In this document: piece after piece, positions 23,675 to 33,832 of the stretch
Layout: each line of letters begins with the position of its first letter
Numbering within the stretch: position 1 is the stretch's first letter
Source: Struthio camelus
Taxonomy: Eukaryota; Chordata; Aves; Struthioniformes; Struthionidae
Direction: 5' to 3'
DNA: 64,000 nt
Assembly (NCBI RefSeq): GCF_040807025.1
Contig: NC_090942.1
Location: 201,864,747-201,928,746 of the forward strand
Made by a program: the position numbers and the translations under genes
Notes under the pieces: generated by a model
Told to the model about the DNA's origin: nothing
The model's input: the letters and a program-made list of their open reading frames with translations, nothing else
Database searches by the model: none

Positions 23675-26600
23675 CTATCTTTAGCCACATTAAAAAAAGA
23701 GAGTGTAAGCAAACTAGCTGAGATGTAGCTGTCTATCCTGTAGGTGACTAAAGCATACGAAAATGAATCCAAGCCTTGAGTCTGAACTGGATTGAAACCA
23801 ACGAATCCTACGGATTTGCAAGGCAGAGACTAGTTTTGTATGGCATCTAATATTCAACACTGTTGGAGGCTATTGAAATGTGTCTGGTTGGAAATATAGA
23901 ATACGTAATGTCTATCTGATTAAGAGTGGCTCACACAGGAGTCGTTCCTTCTCTGAAGCTGCTGAAGAAGGTCTAGATAGTGAATTCTGTCATTCGTTTT
24001 GGAAAGATGTTGCAATAATCAATCAGTGCAATTCTTTCTCCCCTCTGTCCCCATGTATCCAGGCACAGATTTACTTCCAAAGCCTTTTAGCACCTTCCTT
24101 ACAGCTCGTGTGATTCACATGTGCTCATGTTTCCGTTCTCTCTCTCACACTTGGATGCTGAATCTTTTCACCGTGAGCCTGAAGACTTCCACATCTTATC
24201 ACTGTGGTAGCATTAAACAGCTCCCACTACTGTTTTGGCCATAGACTTTATAGGCAGTGAAATGAGGGGTAAGGAAAAAAGAAAATGAGACAAAGTACTC
24301 CTGAAATTGAACTAATAAAGTGTCTATCAGTAATTATAATAAAAAGGAAGTTCATCTGTCTTTACAACAATAGCTTCAGTGGTGGATTTGAGAGGTATTT
24401 CTTATAAGAAAAAGAACAAGAATTAAGATCACATCAATCTCGGTGTCCTATTTTGGAAGGCTGAATCTTTAGTAAAGTGCCTGACTATGACTTTTACTTC
24501 TAGTTACACTAATTGGAAGTATTTGTGCTGAAGCTGACAGACGGACCCGGCGTGATACAGGGGAGAGGAAAAAGTCAGGCATCCCCAGTCAGCTGTAAAG
24601 CACAGTTTTTAAATACTTACCTCTTAGCAGAAATATACTCATCTCTTCCAAAACTCATTCTCATCTGTTTGAAAAATACATTCTGACTCAGTATTCCCCA
24701 CTGTCCCTCTAATCTACTTACAGTTTTGTTTGGACTTTTAATTAAAAGCAGTGGCCAAGACCCAGCCCTCCTGTGGTACTATTGTTCTGCTAGGTCTGCT
24801 GAGATTTCACAGCCAGGATTATACTTTCATTAATTTTTGAAGCTGGAAAGCCTAACTAGCACTGTTAGTAGCAAAAAAAGTTTCTTTTTTGTCTGTGGGA
24901 TATTGCAAATATTCAAAAAAAACCATGAATGGCTGGATATTCGTGTAGAAAACATGTTTACAGGATTTTCTGGGACAATTCTCTTTTCAATCCAGTAGAT
25001 GGAAGAAAATAAACTCTCCACCTTTCTAGTAATCACAGTAGAAGTAAATCTGGGATTGGACTGGGGTAATTCTTAGAGGTTCTAGCTACAGTGTTACAGA
25101 AGGATTAATCTAGGGTGAGTTTTAATGCAGAGGGCTAGGGCACTAACATATTATTAATTAGAAGTAAATCTCTCCCTTGGGGGACTACATGCACTGCCTG
25201 CATTTTTAATTCATATTTGGCTTTAAGACAAATGCAGGATGTTTTCCCCCTTTCAGTTTCTCTGTTTCCTCCCTTATTTCTGCATCTATAATCCTTTTGT
25301 TTTGCACTGGGAAGAAGAAGTTGGATAACACAAAGATTATATACATACAATTGATTTTTTCAATCTGCTGGATGAATCAAGAAATGGATGAATAGTTTTC
25401 TTCTGTGTCAAATAAATGTTTTGTTTCATTTTGGAGGGTTACTGTTTTCTTATTTTACTCTCTAAAACAGCAAAACAGACCATTTACAAAGAAAACTTGT
25501 TTTAACAAAAAACTATACACTATTGAACAAAATACCTTTTTTTTTTTCTCAGCTCGAATTGTTTACTTGATTTCAGAAAACTCGTGACTGGTTTGGTAGA
25601 CCTGAACATCCGTTTTCTGTTGAAAAAATTTTGTCAGGAAAATTGCACCTAGCAGGGATACTGGGGTTGAGTGACAATGATGAAAGGAAACTTAACTGTG
25701 GCCATGGGATTCCTTACATGCACACAGGTGTTGCTGGCCTTTGTTGCAATGATATTACTGGTGGGAAGAAGTATTTCTGCTAGCGAAGTTCTCACTAACA
25801 GGTTTCTGGTCTAATACATGGTCTCCCAGGCTGTGCCTAGTCTCAGGAGATGGGACCCTTCTCCATTTTGGCTAGGCTGCACCAGTATTTAAATCTGTGC
25901 AGACTGGATGGTTGTTTTGTCTCTCCTCCACATTCGTGCTTCAGGAGTGTGCAATCACTTACCCATTCAAGAAGCCGTACCTCAGCTCTCTGTTGTCATG
26001 GTTTACTGGAGATTTAGAATGGCTTTTGGTTACGCATGCAGAATCCTGCAACAGGAACTTCCAAATTCTGTAAGTTTGTGAGATTCAGACATAATTTTCT
26101 CAAAATACAGTCCAGGTCTCAATTTTTAGAAATAGGTCAAATTTTGCTCAGTGTACACTTTCCGGTACAGCAGCTTTTCAGTCAAAAAAACAAAGTAATG
26201 ACAGTTTATCTCCCAGGACACTGGAGATAAACGTTACAAGGACATGTGCATCTCCTGATCCCAATGTTCTTTGCTATCTGTACTTTAAGGTGCTACCAGC
26301 TTTTTCCAGAGACAATTTTTCATGTATTAAATAGGGAGGCAGGGTGGAGTCGGGTACTTGCTGGTGGTGGTGAGCACAAAGCCTGTGTGGAGATGATGAA
26401 TAGCCTGATGGAATGAAAGGTACTCGCTTTAGCCCTCATCTTCTGCTTGCCCTGCTTTATTTTTCCTTCCACATATTGTATTTTCTATACACCTTTGAAA
26501 ACCTTTCACCTGAGATACCCATAAGCTTGGGCTGCCTGAGAGTGGGGGTCAGACAGGCTCTGGACACGCTGACCTGCACATTTGTGCTGCTTATGTCTCC

Positions 26601-29600
26601 ACAGCTGATGAGAGTTTGGTTTGCAGAAAGGATTCCTCACCTTGGAAAACGGAGGGTGAAGTAAAGAGCATATGGCCCTGCGGAGGTCCTGGCTGCTGCT
26701 GCATCGGCTGCAGAGAGGGGCAGATGGGCAGTTTCAGAAGACGCAGTTCTGTTGAGAGGCAAATGCAAACAAATGACAAATGTTAGAAGTTTTGTCCCTT
26801 TTCCACTATACCTGCATGAGCAGACTCCTCCCCACAGGTACGTATTACAGTAAGAAGCCTTATACCTAAAATGGGAGGGACTCTTTTTTACTTCATTTCC
26901 CTTTCTGAAATATTTTTTTGCTGTCTTTAGCTGTTACCTTTTCTTCTCCCCAGTGGTTCCCTGAGTAGATTTTAAGGTCTCAGCAGAGATCTGTTTTTGC
27001 TTATGTCTGCTTTAATGAGCCTATTGATTTTTTAATCCAGTAAACAGTATCTGTTCCACTTCCTGATACTGTAATGTACTGAAATGTTTTTCTGTGCAGT
27101 AGCACACCTAACCATGTAAGACAGAAATGCACGTTTGAAATAACTTTTCAAGTAGTGGGCCTTATTTTCCCTATGGACCTGTTCTGCTCTGGGCTTCCCT
27201 GTACTTGCCATTAAATTCTTCGTGCTGGCAAGATAATTGTGACAGATCTTAAAAGCCTGCTGACTTTGTCCCTTCACCAGCCTTGGTCCAAATGCAGATA
27301 ATGTCCTGGCCAAAGTCTAGCAATTCACTTTCTGCATCTTAGATTCACTGCTTATCGTCGGGAAGACCTACCAGTTTTAAATCGATGTAGTTTCTTTGAG
27401 CCTGATGAATTACATATATGCAGTAGTATACATGAGGGTAGAAACAGAGCTGCAAAGAATGCTGATGGAAAAAACGTTATAAAACTTTGGGTTTCATCTG
27501 GCTTAAAGTTGAGCATATCTTAGGTAATATGTTGAGAGGGCTGCTACTGACTCTGGAGACACTGAAGCTACTTAGAAATGAAGCATGAAAAGAAAAATTT
27601 CTGCCCCCCGTCCTCATAGACTTCCAGACCCACCTGTCCTGTCACACCATGCCTTGTGCTCGTGGCAGCCTCGAAGCGTCCCTAAATTCGGGAGCTTCTG
27701 TTAAAATCAGGGGCATGATGGTTTGCTAGCTGTCTGTTCCCTCACTGATTCAAATGAGGTGAATCCCAAGATTTTTACTCAGGATTAATTCTGGGCTGTA
27801 CACTGCAGTCCCCGGAGGAACGGAAAGAAGCGAGCGTGGTGTAAACCCTGCATAAAAGCTGCAATTGTAATTACTGCTGCTGCAGCTGTGACACCTGATG
27901 GCTGCAGGTGAGGCTGTGCTGGTGGCTCTCAGGGCTGCGAGGAGGAGGCAGTCAGGCCCCTCGCCCACATTGTGAGTGGGTCACTGGAGAAGGCAGACTC
28001 AGGCGAGATGGGGCAAGCAGCAGCCTCCTCCGAGTCCCAGCACAGGTCGGAGGTGGAACCAAGCCTGGGAGTCAGACAAGCGGCCAATGGCTGTAACCCT
28101 GGGCAAGTGGCTCAAAGAGCTGTAGGAGATGGAGAGGGAAGCAGAGGCTAACCCTCATCCCAGAGTCTGCAATGTCTATAGAAGAGTATATACCTATAAA
28201 TGCTTCAGAGTTTGCAAATGACCTTTTCTGAATAATTTGGCTGTATAGTGTTCCTAGTACTGGATTTTTCATTCATATTCATTCTAAAGAAAAAAAATCC
28301 ACCCTCAAAAATGGAGATCTGCAGGCTTTCATGGCATTTTCTTCAGCCGTGTTGGAGTAAGCTGGCTGGCATGACTATGATGTGCAGCCCAACCCGGATC
28401 ACTTCAACTCCTCCGGCTGAAAGAGGCAGGGAGCGTGTGGTCAACACAGCTCTCCTATGTGGCTGCCTGCCCGGTGCCCAGAGCTCTGCAGCTCCTGGCT
28501 GACCACAGCGTCTCTCCATGCTTTCAAATCAGAGCTCTTCATTTCTGTTCACTGTAAAAGGTGTCTGTTAATATCTCTCCTACCCCTTGCCAGTGAGAGC
28601 CTTAGTGCATTTTTCACTGTCACATCCAGACTCCCATTTCAGACCTACAGAGATGAAGAACAATCATACAGAAATCCCCGTCCTAATTCAGGGGAACCAG
28701 TTTTAAACCTCTGAGAGTATCAGCAAGTAACAAGTACTGCTGACCCAGGCTTAGTGCAAGTTTCCCAGAATGTAAAACCAGGAAGAATAAAAGGGGACCA
28801 CAGGGCTCAAACTGCCTCTGTCTCCCTCTCATTTAGCTCCTCAGTGTCCTTTTCCTAAAAACAAATCTTGCTGCTCTTGGAACTCAGTTCCCACAGCTGA
28901 CCTCATATCTCTCAATCTTCTTTCAAGAAGGAGGACCCAAAAGGGCAAGGGAACTTGTCTAAATTGTCTAAAATTCCTGTGATGCATTTCAACATGTGTG
29001 AGGAGATGGCGCAACAGATTTGGTCCAGAACATTTTCTCCCAACCCCATTGATCTTACAGATCTTAGATGTCCAAACATCCCTAGGAGCAAGAGCCATTT
29101 TGCACTAATAGTCACCTTTCAGAGGGACTCTTTTCAAATCAGAAGTTGGTGATGTTTTGGCTAAAGCTTTTCCTGTTGAGGCCTGCAAGTGCGCATTGAC
29201 CAAAGCATGCCGTGAGTTCCTGTCTTTAGGTCAAAACACAACGATTTTCAACAAAAATCTAAAGAAATGGGAATGTTTCTTTTGTCACTTTTGGCACAAA
29301 TTAAATGCTCAAGGTTATTTAAATAATATTTTTAAATGTGTAAAATGATTGAAACAAAACATGTAGCAAAAAAGATCAATTTGCCAAAACATTTCTGAGG
29401 TAGTAATTTCAGGCTGACCTCAAGTTGCTTTCCTCCATTAGTGTTTGGATTTTAAGCTGACTGAAAATCAAGCTGAAAGCCTGCCCTTTCCATCACGGTT
29501 GCAGATATTCACACAAAAAGAAAGAGCGCACAATAACGTGTGTGTTTCATCCAGCTGTGAAGCATTAAGTCATCTGTCCTCTGCCTTTTGTATTTATGTA

Positions 29601-30742
29601 CCCTGCTCCTTTGGACTCAATATTTGTAAAAAGAATTGGTGAAATGTTGCAAAACACCAATTTCAATGTGCATGTATTAATAAGTTCAGCCATCTGGCCA
29701 AGTCACATTTATAAGCTGTTTTGTCCAGTTCTTCCCAAGGTACGTGACCATGTTTTATTTTTTTGAATTTTCAAAGGGTTTCTGCTATGTGTATTTGCAT
29801 TTGCACGAGGGAATTTGGTATTTTAGCTTTTTTATCAGGGCCTAATCACCTGACTGGAGAGCAGAACCGATACCAGCTGCTAGGGGCAGCTCATGACACA
29901 ACATGGTTGATAAAGGTACAGTCAAAGAAACAACGGGTGAATCACTATCGGCCGAGGCTCTTATCTGTCCTCCTTCTCCTTGATTTCTGGGTGCTGGGCA
30001 CATCTGTGAAGCGTACGTAGTAAAATGTGCTCGCTCCTTTTCATCTAGCCAAAGTCATGGCTTTTGCCTCATTTATCCTTTCCTCTGTCTCTTGCGGAAG
30101 GCAGGAGAGACCTGTAAGTTGAATTATGAGTCCGTATTGCTCTTATTGAATGCATGGTAATTGTGAATGCAAATGGGACTTTTTATATATGAACAGAAAA
30201 AGGGCTAAATTCACTGGATAAATTATTCACAACAGATAATTCAACCTGCTCTCTTGGGAGAGTGTCTGATGATGAATGTCTGACGATGTTAAAAAAAAAA
30301 GAAAAAACAAATTCTTCCAACTAGTGAAGTCAACGGCGAAACCTTTTAGTAACGTCAAAGAGAATTTAGCCCCAAGCCAAAGGGCCGACATAGAGTTTCT
30401 CTTTAATGGTTCTCACTTGCGTTCAGAGCCGTCAGAAAAATCCAGACAAGAGCTCTGGTTTGGAGAAGCCCAAAATAATGCTGTGTAGCGGGAGACAGGC
30501 TGCCGAGCCCGTGCGTAATTACAGCTTGGTTTAAAAGCAGGTCTCGCCCGCGGCCACGGTGCAGAGCACTGCCCGCCAGCCGCGGTGGGGTACCACCTGG
30601 CTAGCGTACAGCTCAGGCCGGGTTAATTTACTTGGTGTTTTGGGTAGGTTTGCCCCCAAAGAGCGGCCGCGTGGTGGGCGCAGCCCCGGGCGGCGGGCTC
30701 GGCCGCTCGCCCAGCGCGTGGCTCGCCGCGTCCCACGGCCGT

Positions 30743-30748
30743 CACGTG
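30743..30748. promoter_or_regulatory. E-box CACGTG
   Basis: A palindromic CACGTG in the context GTCACGTGGC lies about 110 bases upstream of the predicted transcription start. bHLH-ZIP factors such as USF, MYC/MAX and TFE families bind this core. Occupancy here is inference. Confidence 0.4.
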
Positions 30749-30786
30749 GCGGGCCAAACGGCGCGCGAGCAGCCCGAGAGCGCGCA

Positions 30787-30806
30787 GCCGCCGCCGCCGC
30801 CGCCGC
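30787..30806 (+). repeat. (GCC)n trinucleotide repeat in promoter
   Basis: Six and two-thirds perfect GCC units lie 19 bases upstream of the TATA box. CGG/CCG tracts at promoters can be length-variable and methylation-sensitive. Confidence 0.9.
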
Positions 30807-30825
30807 AGGACCAAGCGGGTTAAGT

Positions 30826-30832
30826 TATATAA
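30826..30832 (+). promoter_or_regulatory. AMER2: TATA box of AMER2 promoter
   Basis: TATATAA in the context AAGTTATATAAGCCCC is an almost ideal TATA box, standing alone in very GC-rich sequence. It predicts transcription start about 25-31 bases downstream, near 30,855-30,862, and a 5' UTR of about 240 bases. CpG-island promoters often lack a TATA box, so this one may fix a focused start site. No transcript data are available to me. Confidence 0.65.
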
Positions 30833-30840
30833 GCCCCTTT

Positions 30841-30861
30841 GGGGAGGGGTGGGGAAACGGG
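30841..30861 (+). promoter_or_regulatory. G-quadruplex-type tract at predicted TSS
   Basis: Four G runs (GGGG, GGGG, GGGG, GGG) are separated by loops of 1, 1 and 4 bases, satisfying the usual G4 pattern with short, stability-favouring loops. The tract lies between the TATA box and the predicted start and may also act as an SP/KLF site. If transcription begins at the 5' side it would sit at the cap end of the mRNA. Confidence 0.6.
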
Positions 30862-30904
30862 CGCCGCCGGCGCGGCCGCTGCAGCCCAGGTTGATTGAGA
30901 GTGG

Positions 30905-30976
30905 ATGGCGGCGGCCTGGCGCAGGCCCGCGGCAGAGGAAAGCGGCTTATCCCTCTGCGGGTTGCCATGGCGATGA
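30905..30976 (+). promoter_or_regulatory. Upstream ORF 1 of AMER2 (23 codons)
   Basis: An ATG in weak context (T at -3, G at +4) opens 23 codons starting MAAAWRRP and ends at TGA 30974-30976. It terminates 120 bases before the main ATG, so reinitiation is possible. It overlaps the start of uORF 2 in a different frame. Confidence 0.4.
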
Positions 30977-31014
30977 GCGGGCGGCAGCGGCGGCGGCAGC
31001 CGGGCTGTCAGTGA
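30967..31014 (+). promoter_or_regulatory. Upstream ORF 2 of AMER2 (15 codons)
   Basis: The start sits in strong Kozak context (TTGCCATGG: G at -3, G at +4), comparable with the main AMER2 start. It encodes MAMSGRQRRRQPGCQ and stops 82 bases before the AMER2 ATG. Its third codon is a second in-frame ATG. A strong, short uORF would be expected to lower translation of the main frame. Confidence 0.45.
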
Positions 31015-31096
31015 GGGAAATCAGCGCCGGGGCATCTGGGGGGTCTGCGGGAGGGAAAGGCGGCGGCGGCGGGGACGGACGCGGCAGGCTGCAGCC

Positions 31097-33013
31097 ATGG
31101 ACTCGCACTGCGATTGTGCCGAGACCCCGGCCGTGGAGCAGCCGTCGGGCAAGATCAACAAAACCGCCTTCAAATTGTTCAAGAGGAGGAAATCCGGCGG
31201 CACCATGCCGAGCATCTTCGGGGTGAAAAACAAAGGTGGGGACGGGAAAGGCGCGAGCAAAACGGGGATGGTGCGGAGCAAGACTCACGACGGGTTAGCT
31301 GATGCCGTGCTGGAGAGCAGCAAGAAGGAGGAACCGAGCGGCGGTGGCGACGGCAGCAGCGGTGGCGGCGGCGGCGATCAGCAGAGCAAGGATGTGAACC
31401 CCCCGGCAGCAGCCAGCCTGAGCGTCTCGTCCAACAGCTCCGTGGCTAAGTCACACAGCTTCTTCTCCCTGCTGAAGAAGAATGGGAAGTCGGAAAACGG
31501 CAAGGGGGAGAGTGCAGATCCGAGGGCTGGCAGCAGACAAAAGAAGGGGCTGAAAGGGATCTTCAGCAGTATGCGGTGGCATAAAAAGGACAAAAATGGC
31601 AAGGAGGAAAGGGGGGAAAGCTCAGAAATTCAGTCCGATCTCATTATGCCGGGGTCGCTGACTGCCAGCTTGGAATGCATCAAAGAGGAGACCCCAAAAC
31701 CTTTGTCTGAAACTCCAAACGGCACCGGAGAAATTAATGTTGAATTGTCTTGTGAGAAACCCGGCGGAGACCCGCACGCCTCGGCCAAGGAGGCTGACGT
31801 GAGAGGTGGGGAGCCGCAGGACAGCAAAACCCCCCCAGGGGAGGATCCTACCGCCGCGGGGACCCGACCCGAGGAGCTCTGCCCCGAGCGACCAGACCCG
31901 GGCACGGGAGAGGTTGGGACTGCAAAGGATGCGGCCATAACAGGTGACATTCCAATAAAGACTATTCCCCTTGTTGAACCCGAATGTGATAGCGGTCAAG
32001 AGACGGCAGCAGCCCCTGACCCTTCCTCTATTGATCCACCCTCAGAGCAATCAATTGATCGTATTTGTTTGATGTTTGCTGACGTGACTTCACTGAAAAG
32101 CTTTGACTCTCTTACAGGCTGCGGAGATATTATTGCGGACCAGGAGGAGGAAGTGGGCAGCGGGAGTGGCGGCTGTGAGAAGAGCACCCCCGGGGCCAGC
32201 AAGGTGGGTGCCTCCAAGAAGCACCCCACCATGGTGGCCTACCAAGGAGGAGGGGAGGAGATGGCAAGTCCGGACCAGGTGGATGACACCTACCTTCAGG
32301 AGTTTTGGGATATGCTGTCACAGACAGAGGAGTGCGGCCCAGACACCCAGACAGGAGGAGGAGGAGGAGGAGGTGGAGGAGGGACAAGGACGCCTGAGGG
32401 GTTGAAAGAGAACCGAGGTACCGAGGGGGCCCAGAACAGGGCGGCGGTGAAACGCTGCGGTCTCAACCAGATCCCCATTCATCTCAACCACAAAGAGGAG
32501 CAGAAGGGCAGGGAGAAGGAGCAGCAAGAAGGCATCCCAAACAGCGACGAGGGCTACTGGGATTCCACCACCCCTGGGCCTGAGGAAGACAGCACCGTGA
32601 GCATCCAGAAGGAGACCATTCCCAGGGACAGCTACAGCGGGGACGCCCTCTACGACCTCTACGCTGAGCCGGATGAGAACCCACCAGGGGGGCCTTCTGA
32701 CGAAGAGGCCACCTGTGTGCCACGCTCCAAGCCTGTGTCTCCAATAACCACCACATGCTCACTGAAAACACCTTCAAGCACCGTGAAGGACTCCAAGATA
32801 CCCATCAGCATCAAACACCTTGCATCACATCCTGCCAGCCACACAACAGACTCCAGCAACAGCCATCATGTCACACACCATCACCTGGCCAAAAGCGAGA
32901 TACACAGAACAAAAATCCCTGTCTCTAAAGTACTGGTACGCCGGGTCAGTAACAGAGGCTTAGCAGGGACAGCAGTTAAAGCTGCCACATACCAGGACAG
33001 TGCCAAAAAGTAG
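31097..33013 (+). CDS. AMER2: AMER2, APC membrane recruitment protein 2
   Basis: The complete 638-residue frame is intronless across its length, as in the AMER family. Human AMER2 isoform 1 is about 671 aa. The start is supported by a strong Kozak site (GCAGCCATGG) and the conserved MDSHCDCAET beginning. Known role: a membrane-associated scaffold that binds PI(4,5)P2, recruits APC to the plasma membrane, restrains Wnt/beta-catenin signalling and binds EB1. Visible parts: Lys-rich segments at 19-46 (KINKTAFKLFKRRKSGG), 118-131 (SHSFFSLLKKNGK) and 147-169 (KKGLKGIFSSMRWHKKDK), candidates for lipid contact; an acidic middle; APC-binding-type motifs SFDSLTGCGDII (335-346), QEFWDMLSQTE (401-411), DEGYWDSTTPG (484-494) and ALYDLYAEPDE (517-527); a ten-glycine run at 420-429; SKIP (566-569) and TKIP (605-608), fitting the EB1-binding SxIP pattern; and the conserved KVLVRRVSNRGLAGT near the C terminus. 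It is largely disordered and has no signal peptide or membrane span. Identification is very firm. Confidence 0.98.
   Translation: MDSHCDCAETPAVEQPSGKINKTAFKLFKRRKSGGTMPSIFGVKNKGGDGKGASKTGMVRSKTHDGLADAVLESSKKEEPSGGGDGSSGGGGGDQQSKDVNPPAAASLSVSSNSSVAKSHSFFSLLKKNGKSENGKGESADPRAGSRQKKGLKGIFSSMRWHKKDKNGKEERGESSEIQSDLIMPGSLTASLECIKEETPKPLSETPNGTGEINVELSCEKPGGDPHASAKEADVRGGEPQDSKTPPGEDPTAAGTRPEELCPERPDPGTGEVGTAKDAAITGDIPIKTIPLVEPECDSGQETAAAPDPSSIDPPSEQSIDRICLMFADVTSLKSFDSLTGCGDIIADQEEEVGSGSGGCEKSTPGASKVGASKKHPTMVAYQGGGEEMASPDQVDDTYLQEFWDMLSQTEECGPDTQTGGGGGGGGGGTRTPEGLKENRGTEGAQNRAAVKRCGLNQIPIHLNHKEEQKGREKEQQEGIPNSDEGYWDSTTPGPEEDSTVSIQKETIPRDSYSGDALYDLYAEPDENPPGGPSDEEATCVPRSKPVSPITTTCSLKTPSSTVKDSKIPISIKHLASHPASHTTDSSNSHHVTHHHLAKSEIHRTKIPVSKVLVRRVSNRGLAGTAVKAATYQDSAKK
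31752..32117 (+). other. AMER2: Candidate exitron (optional intron) within AMER2 CDS
   Basis: At 32106-32117 the coding sequence contains a textbook 3' splice site (TTTGACTCTCTTACAG before GC) with a CTGAC branch-point motif whose A (32082) is 35 bases upstream. In-phase donors lie upstream at 31752 (GTGAGA), 31806 (GTGGGG) and 31944 (CAG before GTGACA). The 31752 donor has the best intronic side and would remove 366 bases, exactly 122 codons, giving a protein of about 516 aa. Human AMER2 is known to have a second isoform shorter by about 119 residues, a close match in size. Removal would take out residues 219-340 including SFDSLT, the first half of one APC-binding-type motif. The donor assignment is inference. 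Confidence 0.5.
32354..32383 (+). repeat. AMER2: Poly-glycine codon tract in AMER2
   Basis: Ten consecutive Gly codons, mostly GGA with single GGT and GGG variants, encode residues 420-429 in a disordered linker after the QEFWDMLSQTE motif. The near-pure GGA run suggests expansion by slippage. Length variation among individuals or species is plausible. Confidence 0.9.
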
Positions 33014-33510
33014 TTGAATACAAGGTGGAGACAAAGATGGACGGCAAACTTGATGTGTGAAAGTCTGTGTAGGAGACCATTAATAATGAATTAGTTTTGC
33101 ATCGCCTGAAGAAAGGCACCTAAAAGGCTTCCTTTCGTGTACTCCAGGGGTCTGCACTTCTGAATCCCTTCTTACTATACTGTACAGCTGAATATGAAAA
33201 GTCAACTTCTGTTTGAGCACTTTTTTTTTACATTTGTATCTTTTTTCTGCAGCACTAAACACTGGGGAGATTCATTTTTACATGCCTTTGTGGAAGCAGG
33301 ACTTGGATTACGAACCGAAATGAGTAATCTTTCCTCATGCAAAGCAGTGCCATGAGTTCTCCAGGGGAGCAGAGTTACACATGGAGGAACACCAGAGGTT
33401 CTGCAATACACTTCTCTTTTAATCATTTCCAGAAGAGGCATGGAGGGAGGGTGCCCGACTCCAAAAACAGTGTTTGCTCTGCAAGATGCTGGAAAAATGC
33501 CAAGCAAAAA

Positions 33511-33516
33511 AATAAA
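33511..33516 (+). terminator. Poly(A) signal candidate AATAAA, proximal
   Basis: This canonical hexamer lies 498 bases after the AMER2 stop. The downstream sequence at 33,570-33,600 is moderately GT-rich (TTGACTTGTGTGCAG). Use would give a short 3' UTR. Confidence 0.35.
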
Positions 33517-33824
33517 CAACCTAACAGGTATTTTACCTGATGTAGGAATATGAGCACTGCTCAGCAGCAGACTTGATTGACTTGTGTGCAGTAGCTAACC
33601 AAGGAGTTAGGTGGATTTGTCTAATGGGAAAAATATATTTGTTTATCTGTTTGTTTGGTTGCAGTCTGCTCTAATGTAAATGGGTAACAGAGACACCTGA
33701 CGTAGGTTCAGATGTTTACATCAATACTTGTCCGATGATGCTTACAATCAGGTTCAGGGAAACATTTTACTAAATGCCAATATATACACACTATTCACAT
33801 TTATACAATAACTTGCTCTCCATG

Positions 33825-33832
33825 TGTAGATA
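33825..33832 (+). promoter_or_regulatory. Pumilio-type element TGTAGATA
   Basis: This matches the TGTANATA core bound in mRNA by Pumilio proteins. It lies about 0.8 kb after the AMER2 stop. Similar matches occur at 35113, 36030 and 41281, all on the AMER2 sense strand. Confidence 0.3.

Larger units (their letters stand above)
20871..30479. other. AMER2 upstream flank, no gene recognised
   Basis: This is gene-poor upstream sequence of AMER2. A GC-richer patch at 21,220-21,560 has open frames of up to 164 codons with no domain. The last kilobase before the CpG-rich region is AT-rich and could hold enhancers, but nothing in the sequence alone proves this. The only clear repeat is the 11-mer array at 23,642. 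Confidence 0.5.
30857..31096 (+). other. AMER2: Predicted AMER2 5' UTR
   Basis: This runs from the start predicted by the TATA box to the AMER2 ATG. It is very GC-rich and carries two upstream ATGs whose frames close before the main start. I see no splice-donor/acceptor pair that I can support, so the leader is probably continuous with the coding exon. Confidence 0.5.
30480..31420 (+). promoter_or_regulatory. AMER2: CpG island covering AMER2 promoter and exon start
   Basis: Within otherwise AT-rich DNA, CpG density and GC content rise sharply from about 30,480 and stay high through the first third of the AMER2 coding sequence. The core (about 30,540-31,100) contains NotI-like GCGGCCGC stretches, GC-box-like GGGCGG, an E-box, a GCC repeat and a TATA box. 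The position immediately upstream of a neural developmental gene fits a CpG-island promoter. The boundaries are estimated by eye. Confidence 0.85.

Noticed and set aside
28070-28125. MIR-like phrase (CTGGGAGTCAGA followed by CCCTGGGCAAGTGG)
   Set aside because: Only two short phrases match, with no CORE continuation or tail. Too weak to list as a repeat.
30849-31226. Plus-strand 125-codon frame overlapping the AMER2 5' end in another frame
   Set aside because: It begins with GTG rather than ATG, is Arg/Ala/Gly-rich because of CpG content, and overlaps the well-supported AMER2 frame.
30947-31288. Minus-strand open frames across the AMER2 start (about 113 and 86 codons)
   Set aside because: They mirror the GC-rich AMER2 coding strand. 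The translations are Pro/Ala/Arg-rich composition artefacts, and no antisense promoter or homology is visible.
32103-32405. 100-codon alternative frame and several minus-strand frames inside AMER2
   Set aside because: They are shadows of the AMER2 frame, dominated by codons from the GGA repeat and GC-rich sequence.
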